The notes: generated by a model not told the origin, from the letters alone. Shown: positions 47,233 to 56,991, counted from the stretch's first letter. The stretch: DNA of 64,000 bases from Leptolyngbya sp. SIOISBB (GCA_010671905.1 JAAHII010000001.1:5456001-5520000); one strand, 5' to 3'. Program-made: numbers and translations.

Positions 47233-47949
47233 TTATTCAGTATCCGGGATTTGAATATCTGCTTGATGTTCGCAGCTGAAGCCAGTAGCGGTCCACTCGG
47301 CTAAGTCAACGTCTGTGAGCGGAAAGACGGTCGCACATGCCGGTTGGTAGATCTGGCTAATGATGGCCCAGCCCAGCGATCGCCCTACGTCGAGCAGGGT
47401 TTTCAGCGGGTTCTCCACATTGGCGGGGATGCCGATTTCCTCCACTAGCTGCATCTCTACCCAGATACCGTGACTGCCCAATAAAATCTGCGCCAACCAC
47501 TGGGCGCGGGGCAGATGAGTGGGCGAGGTCACGACGACGACATGCTGTACTCCCCATTGCTGCAGCGTCGGTAAGCTGTAGCGGTAATTATCAAATGTCG
47601 ACTCGGCACAGGTTTCGAGCCAGACCTGATCGATCGGAGCGGCTACTCGGTCAAATACTAAGCGAGTACAGGGGGGCGTTGCTCCGTGAGAGATCAACAC
47701 GGGTAAGTCGCTGCCCTGGGCGACGGCATCCGCCACGACAATTTCGCGGCGAATGCTGCCGCCCAACACGAGCACCGCATCAGGCGGTTGCTGAGCGTGG
47801 CGATACAGCTGAGTCGCTAAGCTGCTGAACCAAATCATGCCCCCGGCTAAGATCACTAGCCACAGCCAGCGCGGGCAGCGATATCTAGGACGCCAGAGGC
47901 GTCTTACCTGGGCAACTAGGCGTCGATATAGAGGCGATAAAAGACTCAT
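47233..47949 (-). CDS. YdcF family (DUF218) membrane-linked protein
   Basis: The 238-residue protein has an N-terminal membrane helix (WLWLVILAGGMIWFSSLA) and a DUF218/YdcF domain with AVLVLGGSIRREIVVADAV, CAESTFDNYRYSLPTLQQWG and VVVVTSPTHLPRAQW. The family includes ElyC/SanA, which affect envelope integrity and peptidoglycan or lipid carrier metabolism. The domain lies in the periplasm by topology. Confidence 0.85.
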   Translation of the reverse strand: MSLLSPLYRRLVAQVRRLWRPRYRCPRWLWLVILAGGMIWFSSLATQLYRHAQQPPDAVLVLGGSIRREIVVADAVAQGSDLPVLISHGATPPCTRLVFDRVAAPIDQVWLETCAESTFDNYRYSLPTLQQWGVQHVVVVTSPTHLPRAQWLAQILLGSHGIWVEMQLVEEIGIPANVENPLKTLLDVGRSLGWAIISQIYQPACATVFPLTDVDLAEWTATGFSCEHQADIQIPDTE

Positions 47950-47964
47950 GCAAACCGCCCGAGA

Positions 47965-48768
47965 TCAGGGCAATAGGGCCACGACCTGATCGTTCGTTTT
48001 GGGGCGATAGGATTTGGCGACATACTGGTCTAAATGGCGAAAGATAGCGACTGGGGGCACTACCCGACAAGAGAAAAACTCGACCGCGACCATTTTGTCA
48101 TCTTTAATTTGTACCTTGGGGGCGAGATTGGCGAGCGGTTTGGGGGTGCGCCATTGCCAGGGTTTATTGGGGGAGGCGGTAATTAAGCGATGATGCCGCC
48201 AGCGGCAATTATGCCCGCTGCGACCGAACTCCTTAAACTCTCGTAGCAGAATCGACGCGGAAAGATAGGAGGCGGCGGAGCGATCGCCGGTCACCCCCTC
48301 CATCACATTGCCTAATGCACCCTTGGGATGAGGCGGAATGGCCCCCTCCCCAGCACTTTCAATTGCGGCTTCTAGCTCCGCCGTGGTACTCATGAGCTCT
48401 GGCAACGCCCAGGTCACCCCCATGCCCCCGGTCGATTGTCGCTGCAGATAGGTAATCAGTCTAACTTTGTTTTTGAGGTCTAAACCGGGTAATTTAGCCA
48501 GTGCCGCCGCCGGATCGATCGTACTGATAAACCAGCGCCCTTCTGCATTGGGGGCAACCCCTTCGTCATCCCCAAACCCCCCCACTCGAAATAAATCACC
48601 GAGAGCATCTAAGGACTCCGGGGCGAACGCCTCTACCGCTATGGCTCGCTCCTGACTATCACTGACCGGTTGTTGCTCGGAGTCAGGTAAGGTCAGTTGC
48701 AATTGAATATACTGTTGTACTTTTTGTACAACTTCTAACGAAAACTTTTGCAGAGCCATATTGGGCAA
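47965..48768 (-). CDS. Hypothetical protein
   Basis: The 267-residue soluble protein was not recognised. Segments such as VRLITYLQRQSTGGMGVTWA, KPWQWRTPKPLANLAPKVQI and NDQVVALLP are seen, with no signal peptide or membrane helix. Possible starts are MPNMALQKFS (48768) and the second Met, 9 bases downstream. It precedes the YdcF gene on the same strand by 15 bases and may be co-transcribed. Confidence 0.6.
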   Translation of the reverse strand: MPNMALQKFSLEVVQKVQQYIQLQLTLPDSEQQPVSDSQERAIAVEAFAPESLDALGDLFRVGGFGDDEGVAPNAEGRWFISTIDPAAALAKLPGLDLKNKVRLITYLQRQSTGGMGVTWALPELMSTTAELEAAIESAGEGAIPPHPKGALGNVMEGVTGDRSAASYLSASILLREFKEFGRSGHNCRWRHHRLITASPNKPWQWRTPKPLANLAPKVQIKDDKMVAVEFFSCRVVPPVAIFRHLDQYVAKSYRPKTNDQVVALLP

Positions 48769-48975
48769 TCAGCGATCCTTAATTCCTAAGTTATCCCCAG
48801 TAGATAGCGATCCTCAATTTATAGTTATCCCTATTGAGTCAGTTAAATGCTCATAGGGTGCAGCGATCGCCTATTTTTGCAGGCTGCTGTCATGGCCTAG
48901 CCCCAGAGTAGAACAACCGAGCAGGAACCACAACAGACTTAAGTGTGTCTCAAATCGCTGCGGCAGGTCTTCGGG

Positions 48976-50070
48976 TTAGGCCTGAACAGTCATCCCCATC
49001 CCTTGCTCATGGGAAGCTTGAGCTAAATCCATCAGCCATTGTGAATAAACGCCCTCGGCAATGGCGGGGGCGTCAGCACAGCCTCGATCAATGCAATTGA
49101 CCCAGTGATCAACGACGCGAATAAAGGGTGCTAACCTGCCATCGTCATAGGTTTGAGGAAAGGCTAAGGCGGGTGAAATGGGGAGTTCGGCCAAGGGTTG
49201 TCCGGCCGGTGCGCCCCAGAGTTTAAACCCGTGAACGTAGTCCTTGAGATTGTCGCTACCGAGGATTAGCGTGCCGCGATCGCCATATACCTCAACCCAG
49301 TGTCCCCGTCCGGCATAAGTGACGGAACTAATCGTTACCTGGCAAGGGGTGCCGTCCTGCATCTCCAGCATGAGGGTACAGGTGTCGTCCGCATCCACCG
49401 GCTTCAGTTCTCCGGTTTGGGGATCCGGCCGCTGAGGAATCGCCGTCGTCAAATTGGCACTGAGCCGCTGCACTGGCCCAAACAGCCAGGCCAGATAGTC
49501 AAACGTATGGGAAGCAAAAGCTCCTAACGCGCCCCCACCCTGGTCTTTGCGGGCGTACCAGTTCCAGGCGCGCTGTGGATCGGCCCGACCCGGCACCATC
49601 CAGTCCACTTTGATCAGGCGAGTGTTGCCGACGTAACCTGCGTCAAGCTGGGCTTTGAGCTGCTGCCAGGCCGGTACAAAGCGAAATTCAAAGTCGAGTC
49701 CTACCACCTTTTGCTGCTGTTGTGCGACCTGCTCAATTTCCCGCGCTTCTTCGACATTGAGGGCAGTGGGCTTTTCGAGCAGGACGTGCTTGCCTGCTTT
49801 GAGGGCGGCGATCGCCATCTCCTTCCGCAAAAATGGCGGTGTCGCGACACTCACGGCATCGACCTCGGGCAGCATCAAGAGTTCCTTGAGCGAGCTGCAG
49901 CCGTGGGGAATTTGGTGTTGCGCGGCGATCGCTTGCGCCTTGGCGTCATCCCGATGGTAAACCGCCACCACCCGCGTTCGGTGGTGTGCCTGAAACCCCG
50001 GAATATGGATCTTTTGCCCAAACCCCGTCCCGATCACCGCTACCCCAATCTGTTCCCCAGCCATACTCAT
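48976..50070 (-). CDS. Gfo/Idh/MocA family oxidoreductase
   Basis: The 364-residue protein is an NAD(P)-dependent oxidoreductase. A Rossmann motif IGVAVIGTGFGQKIHIPG opens the protein, and the family motif HVLLEKPTALNVEEA with the catalytic Lys (EKP) follows near residue 98. A C-terminal alpha/beta domain includes QGGGALGAFASHTFDYLAWL. The substrate is probably a sugar or cyclitol but cannot be told. It is divergent from cysS with 261 bases between them, which hold an inverted repeat. Confidence 0.88.
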   Translation of the reverse strand: MSMAGEQIGVAVIGTGFGQKIHIPGFQAHHRTRVVAVYHRDDAKAQAIAAQHQIPHGCSSLKELLMLPEVDAVSVATPPFLRKEMAIAALKAGKHVLLEKPTALNVEEAREIEQVAQQQQKVVGLDFEFRFVPAWQQLKAQLDAGYVGNTRLIKVDWMVPGRADPQRAWNWYARKDQGGGALGAFASHTFDYLAWLFGPVQRLSANLTTAIPQRPDPQTGELKPVDADDTCTLMLEMQDGTPCQVTISSVTYAGRGHWVEVYGDRGTLILGSDNLKDYVHGFKLWGAPAGQPLAELPISPALAFPQTYDDGRLAPFIRVVDHWVNCIDRGCADAPAIAEGVYSQWLMDLAQASHEQGMGMTVQA

Positions 50071-50199
50071 TTCCTCAACCCTTCATCCCTGGACAGATCA
50101 ATGTCATCACCCCAGCGGGCGAGGCATTTTCGCCATGCCCCAACGGCACAGCATTTACGATACCTCCAAAATACTTCACCCCTTATCCCCAACCCGTAC

Positions 50200-50265
50200 G
50201 GGCGAGGCAGACTCGAAGTCACATATTGGTTAAATTGGCACTGTTATCTTGAGTCTGCCTCGCCC
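50200..50265. repeat. Perfect 15-bp inverted repeat with 36-base spacer
   Basis: GGGCGAGGCAGACTC (50200-50214) and GAGTCTGCCTCGCCC (50251-50265) are exact reverse complements. The element lies 66 bases before cysS. GGGCGAGGCA also occurs at about 50119. It could form a large stem in a leader RNA or be a dispersed REP-like palindrome. Confidence 0.7.
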
Positions 50266-50331
50266 CTGCGTCCTTGCCTACAACCCCCATTCAGTGTTGA
50301 ATCAATCTGTGACCTTGCTAGCAAAACCACC

Positions 50332-51807
50332 ATGAGCCTTGTTCTCTACAACACCCTGACTCGCAAAAAAGAAGCGTTTGCCCCCCTAGAGCCCGGTAAG
50401 GTCAAAATTTATTGCTGTGGCGTCACGGTGTACGACTATTCGCACCTGGGCCATGCCCGCAGTTCCATCGCGTGGGATGTGATGCGCCGGTATCTGCTGT
50501 GGCGCGGTTACGACGTGACCTACGTGCAAAATTTCACTGACATTGACGACAAGATTCTCAATCGGGCCAAAACGGAAGCGTCGTCGATGCAGACCGTGGC
50601 CGAAAAATATACTGCCGCCTATTTAGAAGATATGGAACGGCTAAACGTCATGGAGGCTGACGAATATACCTACGCCACCAAAACCTTGGATGGCATTCAG
50701 CGTTTGATTGCCGAACTGGAACAAAAGGAGTACGCCTACCCAGCCAACGGGGATGTGTATTACGCCGTGCGCAAATTTGACGGCTACGGCAAACTCTCGG
50801 GGCGCAAACTAGAAGACATGCAGGCCGGAGCTGGGGGCCGCGTCTCTACCGAGACTGACATTAAGCGGGATCCCTCTGACTTTGCCCTGTGGAAAGGAGC
50901 CAAACCGGGTGAGCCGTCTTGGGAATCGCCGTGGGGACCGGGTCGGCCCGGTTGGCATATTGAATGCTCCGCGATGATTCGCGATCGCTTAGGCGACTCC
51001 ATCGACATTCACGTCGGCGGCAGCGACCTGATCTTTCCCCACCATGAAAATGAAATTGCCCAGTCCGAAGCGGTGACGGGGCATCCCTTGTCTCGCTACT
51101 GGCTGCACAACGGCATGGTGAACGTCGGCGGCGAAAAGATGTCCAAATCTCTGGGCAACTTCACCACGATTCGGCAACTGCTAGACTCCCCGGATGCGCC
51201 TGACCCCATGGCCGTACGCCTGTTTTTGCTACAGGGCCAGTATCGCAAGCCCGTGGACTTTACGGACGCAGGGATTACCGCCGTGAAAAACGGCTGGCAG
51301 ACCCTGCTAGATGGGCTGCGGTTCGGCAGCGAGTACGGTGCTAAGCTCGGCTGGGCAGACGCTGACGATCCAGACTTTTTGAATCCGGCCGCGATGCGGA
51401 TTGATCGTGAGAGTGCCCCCGTCCAACAATTTCAAACTGCGATGGACGATGATTTCAACACCTCTGGCGGGCTAGCAGTGCTGTTTGAACTCGCGAAGGA
51501 ATTGCGACGGGCGGGCAACCTGATCACCCACACCGGCCAAGCCGACACCCCCAGCGACACGCTGCGCCAGCAATGGCAAACGCTGATATGCCTCGCTGCA
51601 GTCCTCGGCCTCAAGACCCCGGCAGTTGATGAATCTGAGCCTTCAGACGGACTCGCTGATGATGATGTGAACGCGCTGATCGAGCAACGCAAAGCCGCAC
51701 GGGCCGCGAAGGATTTTGCGGCGAGCGATCGCATTCGTGACGAGCTGCAAACCCAGGGCATTACCCTGATCGATAAACCCGGTGGCGTCACCGAGTGGCA
51801 TCGCTAA
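50332..51807 (+). CDS. cysS: Cysteine--tRNA ligase
   Basis: This class I synthetase charges tRNA-Cys. The 491-residue protein from ATG 50332 starts MSLVLYNTLTRKKEAFAPLE and contains the HIGH-type motif SHLGH (residues 37-41), zinc ligands in YCCGVTVYDY and in the WHIECSAM region, and the KMSKS motif VGGEKMSKSLGN. The frame extends upstream to 49711, but that part overlaps the Gfo/Idh gene on the other strand and lacks family similarity. No other synthetase is nearby. Confidence 0.97.
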   Translation: MSLVLYNTLTRKKEAFAPLEPGKVKIYCCGVTVYDYSHLGHARSSIAWDVMRRYLLWRGYDVTYVQNFTDIDDKILNRAKTEASSMQTVAEKYTAAYLEDMERLNVMEADEYTYATKTLDGIQRLIAELEQKEYAYPANGDVYYAVRKFDGYGKLSGRKLEDMQAGAGGRVSTETDIKRDPSDFALWKGAKPGEPSWESPWGPGRPGWHIECSAMIRDRLGDSIDIHVGGSDLIFPHHENEIAQSEAVTGHPLSRYWLHNGMVNVGGEKMSKSLGNFTTIRQLLDSPDAPDPMAVRLFLLQGQYRKPVDFTDAGITAVKNGWQTLLDGLRFGSEYGAKLGWADADDPDFLNPAAMRIDRESAPVQQFQTAMDDDFNTSGGLAVLFELAKELRRAGNLITHTGQADTPSDTLRQQWQTLICLAAVLGLKTPAVDESEPSDGLADDDVNALIEQRKAARAAKDFAASDRIRDELQTQGITLIDKPGGVTEWHR

Positions 51808-51867
51808 CCGCTGCTGTGAAACCGATTCTGCGATAGTGTTGATTGCTGATCGGCCAAGACCTACGCT

Positions 51868-52188
51868 ATGAAACTACCTAACTCTCGCCGTAACGCCATC
51901 CGCGAACTCGATCGCGTGGTCAGTAAGGTAATCAAAACTGTTGATGCTGCTGACACGGTGGACAAACAAACCTTTGAACGGTTGCTGGATGGCGTGATTG
52001 TGCAAGTCGCTAAGAATCGCCGGATGGATATTAATCAGGTCGCGATCGCAACGGAACAAGTCGTGGATGAGATGCCTGAAGAATACGATCGGTTGGCTGA
52101 TGAGATGAAGAGTTGGGAAACCTACATTGCCTTTCTGTACCTGAAGTACCAGAAAGTGCTGGGCGTTGACACCTCGATGTTTGAGTAA
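51868..52188 (+). CDS. Hypothetical protein
   Basis: The 106-residue acidic-to-neutral helical protein (RRNAIRELDRVVSKVIKTVD, then QTFERLLDGVIVQVAKNRRM) was not recognised. The ATG at 51868 follows cysS by 60 bases in the same direction, so it may be co-transcribed. No membrane helix or signal is seen. Function unknown. Confidence 0.6.
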   Translation: MKLPNSRRNAIRELDRVVSKVIKTVDAADTVDKQTFERLLDGVIVQVAKNRRMDINQVAIATEQVVDEMPEEYDRLADEMKSWETYIAFLYLKYQKVLGVDTSMFE

Positions 52189-52284
52189 TGCAGATCCCCA
52201 GCTGCTGCTGGAGAATTCGTGACTGCTGAGCCGGTCCAAGCAACCGGGAATCTGGGCGCTAATTCTTGATACTCCTGCTGCGCC

Positions 52285-53424
52285 TTACCCGGATGTGCGC
52301 CCAAGTAAGCCGCGACTCAGTCGATTAATGGCCCGTTGAGTTACCGAAGCATAAGTTTGTTTGCCATTAAAGAGTTTGATTAACTGCTGAGTGGCATTGG
52401 GCCGCTTGACTGCCGCCTGATAGGCCATTTTCGGGGCATTGTAGAAAATCGTGGCGAGCCGCTTAGCCCAGGCCATTTCCTGTCCCCATTCTGCTTGCAT
52501 TGTCTGGGTATAGCGGACGAGAGCGTCCCTATCCCCCCCCAGCGCTTCGTGAATGGCTTCGGAGGCTTTGAGACCACTGAAAATCGCTGGGCGAATGCCT
52601 TCGGCCGTAAAGGGATCAACGACGCGGGCCGCTTCTCCTGCCAATAATGCCTGCTGGGTATGCAGGGTGCGATGTTTATCCCAGATCAAAATCGGGTGAC
52701 CATAGGCTTTTTCTTGAGCGAGGTCGACGCCAAACTGATCCGCATAATCCGCGATCGGGGGCCGCAAATCGTACCGACGTTTTTTGTCGGCTAAAAACAT
52801 GCCGCCGCCAATGGAATAGCCGTCTGCCTTGGGGAAATTCCAGAGATACCCGTAGGGCAACATGCCAAACTCTAGGTGAATGGGCACACCGTCTGGCATG
52901 GTGACACGAGGCTCGATTTCAACTGCGGCGGCCATTTTGTCATGGCGTTGGCTTAAGCCGAGCCAGCGAGACATCGCGCCGCGTCCGCCATCTGCCGCAA
53001 TCAGATAGCGTCCCTCAACCGGACCCTGGGAAGTCTCGACCCGCCAGCGATCGCCCGCAAACTGAATGCCTCGGGCCTTGGTCGCTTGCCAGAGTTCGGC
53101 TCCCTGTTTCTGAGCCTGCTGCACCAAAAAATAGTCAAATTCATCCCGCCGCACCATCCAGATGGCCTCGTCCTCGGGGACTTCGGCTTCCACCTCGTCT
53201 TCCAATTGCCAGGTACAGCGAATGTGCCGCACCCGTTTAGAAATCACGGGAGAAAAATCGAAGTCAAACCACTCTGCCACCTGGGGAGAAACGCCACCGC
53301 CGCAGGGTTTGTAGCGGGGCAGGCTTTCTCGCTCGATCAGTAGCACCGAGTGACCTTGTTTCGCCAGATGATAAGCTGCCGTGCTACCGCTGGGGCCAGC
53401 CCCGACAATAATGCAGTCGTACAT
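52285..53424 (-). CDS. Geranylgeranyl reductase family FAD-dependent oxidoreductase
   Basis: The 379-residue flavoprotein starts MYDCIIVGAGPSGSTAAYHL (dinucleotide-binding motif GAGPSG), followed by KPCGGGVSPQVAEW, a family signature, and the GD-like LLAGEAARVVDPFTAEGIRP near residue 280. The family includes ChlP, which reduces geranylgeranyl-chlorophyll and tocopherol precursors, but its N-terminus differs from ChlP, so it is probably a distinct paralogue. The reduced substrate is unknown. Confidence 0.85.
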   Translation of the reverse strand: MYDCIIVGAGPSGSTAAYHLAKQGHSVLLIERESLPRYKPCGGGVSPQVAEWFDFDFSPVISKRVRHIRCTWQLEDEVEAEVPEDEAIWMVRRDEFDYFLVQQAQKQGAELWQATKARGIQFAGDRWRVETSQGPVEGRYLIAADGGRGAMSRWLGLSQRHDKMAAAVEIEPRVTMPDGVPIHLEFGMLPYGYLWNFPKADGYSIGGGMFLADKKRRYDLRPPIADYADQFGVDLAQEKAYGHPILIWDKHRTLHTQQALLAGEAARVVDPFTAEGIRPAIFSGLKASEAIHEALGGDRDALVRYTQTMQAEWGQEMAWAKRLATIFYNAPKMAYQAAVKRPNATQQLIKLFNGKQTYASVTQRAINRLSRGLLGRTSG

Positions 53425-53938
53425 AAGAATTCCAATAGGAGGGGTGCCAGGCCGAGGATACCCTGAGCGTGGCCTAATTTCTCATCATATAGGGCAATTT
53501 GATCGGTATAAACGGGCCGCGATCGCTGCCGGATGGACGAAAAGAGGCACGATATCACGCTTTTGGAAAAAAGGAGCATGGTTTTAAGACGATAGTGAAG
53601 GTCAAGGGCATTACGCTATCGAGCCGAACCCTTGGGGGCTTGCCCCCAACCCCCCGCTGTGGGGACCTGACTTCCCCACGCCCCTCGAAAGTATGTATTC
53701 ACATTGTGAAAGCCGGGGGGCGGGCCGCGATCGCCCGAAGGGGATTAGATTCTGAATCGCTTAGCCGAGATATCCATCAGGGGTGTCATCAACGGGCGAT
53801 CTCTATCGGCGCAGCAGCCAAGCCACATTCGCGATTGTCCCGTTCCCCCTCATACTCTGCGGACGGTCTTGATTTCAGGCGTTTTTCCCACAGGGCATAG
53901 CCAGTTATGACCGTTTTCGTAACACTAGAGAGAGCGCA
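53425..53938. other. 514-base gap with GC-rich palindromes
   Basis: No convincing gene exists on either strand. TTGGGGGCTTGCCCCCAA (about 53630-53650) is a perfect palindrome, followed by CCCCGCTGTGGGG and TTCCCCACGCCCC hairpin-like segments; this combination looks like a dispersed cyanobacterial repeat. HIP1 sites flank it. Confidence 0.55.
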
Positions 53939-53950
53939 ATGGGGAGTGGT

Positions 53951-55489
53951 ATGAAAGCGGACGTGATCGTGGTCGGCAGCGGCATTGGGGGGCTGAGTTG
54001 TGGAGCTTTGCTAGCGCGCTACGGCTTGGATGTGGTGGTTTGTGAAAGTCACACGATTCCTGGCGGGGCGGCCCACGGCTTTGAGCGCGACGGCTTTAAG
54101 TTTGATTCCGGGCCATCGCTGTACTCGGGGCTTTCCTACAGTCCGTCACCGAATCCGCTGCGGCAGGTGCTTGATGCCATTGGCGAAGAGCCCGAGTGGA
54201 AAACCTACGACACTTGGGGTTGCTGCCTGCCCGAAGGGACGTTCGACACCCAAGTGGGGGCCGAACAATTTTGTGAGGTGTTAGGTAAACTGCGCGGGCC
54301 AGCCGCGATCGCCCAATGGCAGGATCTGCAAGCGCTCATGAAACCGTATGGTGAAGCCGCGATCGCTCTGCCCCCCGCCGCTCTCCGCTTCGATTTCGGT
54401 GCATTGCAAACCGTGTCACCGTTCGCTTGGAACCTGCTGGGGCATTTGCCGCGCCTGTTTGACCTGACTGGCCCCTTCAGCAAACTGATGGATCGCGTGG
54501 TTAGCGATCGCTTTTTGCGGTATTGGCTAGATCTGCTGTGCTTTTTGCTGTCGGGCCTGCCAGCCTCCGGCACCAGCACCGCCGAAATGGCCTTTATGTT
54601 TGCCGATTGGTATCGCCCTGGCGTCAAGCTTGATTATCCCGTCGGGGGTAGTGCCGCCCTGGTGGATGCCCTCGTGCGCGGTCTCGAAAAGCCGGGGGGA
54701 CAACTGCGGTTAGGAGCCCACGTCGAGCAGATTGAGCTGACGAGCGATCGCGCCACGGGCGTGCGGCTGCGATCGGGTGAACTGCTCACCGCTCGTCGAG
54801 CAGTGGTGTCCAACACCTCTATCTGGGACACGCTGAAACTGCTGCCTGAACATCCAGCAGCGACGGCTCTCCGGCAACAGCGCGAACAAATGCCCCCGTG
54901 TGAAAGCTTCATGCACTTACATTTAGGCATCGACGGCACCGGCTTACCGGCTGATTTGGCCTGTCACCACATTGTGGTAAACGATTGGGAGCAAGGCGTC
55001 ACCGCGCCCCAAAACGTGGTTTTAATTTCCATCCCCTCCCGGCTTGACCCCTCAGTGGCACCTGCCGGAAAAGAGACCATTCATGTGTACACGCCGGGGA
55101 ATGAACCCTACTCGCGATGGCAAGGGCTCGATCGCCGCAGCGAGCATTACCAAACCCTGAAAGCGCAGCGGGCTGAGGTGATGTGGCAAGCACTGGAGCG
55201 GGTGATTCCCGATATTCGCGATCGCGTCGAAGTCTCTCTAGTCGGCACCCCTTTGACTCACGAACGCTTCTTACGACGGCATCGGGGTAGCTATGGCCCG
55301 GCGATCGCGGCTGGCAAAGCCGTTTTTCCTGGCCCAACGACTCCCATTCAGGGCCTATTGTGCTGCGGCGATTCCACCTTTCCCGGCATTGGCCTCCCGG
55401 CGGTGGCCGCCAGTGCCTTTCTCACCGCTAACACGCTGGTGCCCCTCAAAGACCACTGGCGGCTCATGCAAACCATCGGCCTGCGTTAA
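53951..55489 (+). CDS. CrtISO/phytoene-desaturase-like FAD-dependent oxidoreductase
   Basis: The protein of about 512 residues has a dinucleotide-binding fold ADVIVVGSGIGGLSCGALLA followed by a Gly-rich VVCESHTIPGGAAHGFERDG and FKFDSGPSLYSGLS. The C-terminal CCGDSTFPGIGLPAVAASA is typical of carotenoid isomerase and desaturase-like enzymes (CrtISO, RetSat). It could act on carotenoids or on other polyene lipids. MKADVIVV (53951) is preferred over MGSGMK (53939). It is divergent from the geranylgeranyl-reductase-like gene. Confidence 0.83.
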   Translation: MKADVIVVGSGIGGLSCGALLARYGLDVVVCESHTIPGGAAHGFERDGFKFDSGPSLYSGLSYSPSPNPLRQVLDAIGEEPEWKTYDTWGCCLPEGTFDTQVGAEQFCEVLGKLRGPAAIAQWQDLQALMKPYGEAAIALPPAALRFDFGALQTVSPFAWNLLGHLPRLFDLTGPFSKLMDRVVSDRFLRYWLDLLCFLLSGLPASGTSTAEMAFMFADWYRPGVKLDYPVGGSAALVDALVRGLEKPGGQLRLGAHVEQIELTSDRATGVRLRSGELLTARRAVVSNTSIWDTLKLLPEHPAATALRQQREQMPPCESFMHLHLGIDGTGLPADLACHHIVVNDWEQGVTAPQNVVLISIPSRLDPSVAPAGKETIHVYTPGNEPYSRWQGLDRRSEHYQTLKAQRAEVMWQALERVIPDIRDRVEVSLVGTPLTHERFLRRHRGSYGPAIAAGKAVFPGPTTPIQGLLCCGDSTFPGIGLPAVAASAFLTANTLVPLKDHWRLMQTIGLR

Positions 55490-55565
55490 GTTAAGCAGGC
55501 TAGAACTCAGTTTCTCCGGGCGATCGCCACGCTGGCAAGAAAGGTAAGGTTAACCCCTTTCCCGT

Positions 55566-56687
55566 TTGCTCATGTTGTCTGCTTGCCCTGCCCCCACTCC
55601 GTTTGCCGACGCCAATCCTTGGTCCCTTGCAGAAAGCCTAGACGGCTGGCAGCGGTTCCTCCAGTCAGAACCGCTGAACCGACTGCCGGAGTTAGCAGTT
55701 GGGGAGGCGGCGATCACGGTTCAGGAGGATGCTGGGAGCGCATCGGTGTTAGCTCCTATTCTCGACACTCTCCATGGCTTTACTGGCAGCTGGTTGCTGG
55801 GAATGTTGCTCGCTGGCGGCTCCAGCACCTTGGTCATGTGGGCGTTTTCTGAGGTTGTTACCGTACCTTCCGCCCCGAACTGCTCGAACTTGCCGGATGA
55901 TCCCCTAATTCGCGATCAGGTGACTTGCTGGCAAACGGCGATTACTACCGGAGACACCCAGGCCCGGCAGCAGGGGCTCACCGAGGTCGGGAATTGGTTG
56001 CCCACCAATCCGCTATTTGGTGAAGGGCAAGATTTGCTTGATCAATGGTCGCGGGCGGTGCTACGAGAGGCGCAACAAGCTGAGGCCGCAGGTGACTGGA
56101 TCATCGGGATCTCCCTGGTCGCCCAGGTGCCCCATAGCAGCCCTCACTTTTATGAGGCTCGAACCCAATTAGCGCGCTTACAGAACCATCAACAGGCCCA
56201 AGCTCAAGCCCTGAATGAGACGGCGCAAGCCGCTCTCCAATCGGCCGATTGGGCCACCGCGTATCAGTCGCTAGAGCAGCTACAAGCCTTAGATCATGTG
56301 GCTGCTCCTCTAGACTTGCCAGATCAACTTGCCCGCCAGATTAGCGCCGAGCGCCGAGCCGTCCGTTTATGGAATGATGCTCGCTGGCAGTGGCAGGCAG
56401 GAACGGTGCCTGACCAGGCATCAGCGATCGCGATCGCCCACCAAATCGACCCCAACACCTATCGGTGGCAAACGGTGCAGCCCCAAGTTGATCGCTGGCA
56501 AAACGAACTACTGTTAGCCCAAACGCGCTGGTCTCAAGACGATCAGAGTGCAGCGATCGCCTCAATTCAGACCACTGCCGAAGCTCCAGTGCGTTCCCCG
56601 CAGGGGCGGGACTGGCGATCACTGGCCCGTGTCCGGCCCTTTGCTACAGTTAAGCCTCAGCCGCAGTTTGCCCGCGATCTCCCATAG
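55566..56687 (+). CDS. Hypothetical protein with membrane helix and helical repeats
   Basis: The 373-residue protein has one membrane segment (GSWLLGMLLAGGSSTLVMWA, about residue 74) and a long helical region with TPR-like or coiled helices (QAQALNETAQAALQSADWAT, then AYQSLEQLQALD). The C-terminal tail ends RVRPFATVKPQPQFARDLP. Related sequence occurs as a fragment at 56992-57153. No named family was recognised. The start is ATG 55566 or the second Met at residue 3. Confidence 0.65.
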   Translation: MLMLSACPAPTPFADANPWSLAESLDGWQRFLQSEPLNRLPELAVGEAAITVQEDAGSASVLAPILDTLHGFTGSWLLGMLLAGGSSTLVMWAFSEVVTVPSAPNCSNLPDDPLIRDQVTCWQTAITTGDTQARQQGLTEVGNWLPTNPLFGEGQDLLDQWSRAVLREAQQAEAAGDWIIGISLVAQVPHSSPHFYEARTQLARLQNHQQAQAQALNETAQAALQSADWATAYQSLEQLQALDHVAAPLDLPDQLARQISAERRAVRLWNDARWQWQAGTVPDQASAIAIAHQIDPNTYRWQTVQPQVDRWQNELLLAQTRWSQDDQSAAIASIQTTAEAPVRSPQGRDWRSLARVRPFATVKPQPQFARDLP

Positions 56688-56778
56688 CGGCAGGGTTTGA
56701 AGGCGATCGCCCGACAGCAACAGTGAGTGATTTCTACTCAAGCATGGTCGCTCTAATCTACAGCAGTATGAGATCGCT

Positions 56779-56852
56779 CTAAGGTGGGTGAATAAGCTGG
56801 AGCATTAGAGGCTGAGTTTTTGAGTGGATGATTGTGGGCAATGCCCACCCTA
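56779..56852. repeat. REP-like repeat, copy A
   Basis: CTAAGGTGGGTGAATAAGC and GAGCATTAGAGGCTGAG are nearly the same as 60671-60709 beside the RAYT gene. The palindrome-like GGGCAATGCCCACCCTA just after resembles GGTGGGCACTGCCCACC at 59824-59840. The sequence is therefore a remote copy of the RAYT-associated repeat. Confidence 0.6.
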
Positions 56853-56938
56853 CTTGCTCTTCTCTGAGGATTCCGTCGCTTATGGCCGCTACGACCTGCT
56901 AGCTCTGAGGGTTGACAGATAGCGGTGTGATTGAACAT

Positions 56939-56981
56939 TTGGGTGTTGGGTTTCTTGGCATCAACCTAACCTACGGCTAGG
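56939..56981. repeat. Short TTGGGTTTC/CAACCTACGG repeat
   Basis: GTTGGGTTTCTTGGCATCA and ACCTAACCTACGGCTAG match the core of the repeats at 61939-62091 and 62784-62936. It appears to be a shortened copy of that dispersed element. Confidence 0.5.
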
Positions 56982-56991
56982 GGCGATCGCT

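Noticed and set aside
49711-50331. Upstream extension of the cysS frame
   Set aside because: It overlaps the Gfo/Idh gene on the other strand and lacks synthetase similarity; ATG 50332 gives the normal N-terminus.
53590-53700. Possible tRNA
   Set aside because: The hairpins do not form a cloverleaf and lack the TTCRANY arm.
53499-53900. 133-codon frame in the gap before the CrtISO-like gene
   Set aside because: It crosses GC-rich palindromes and has no recognisable sequence.
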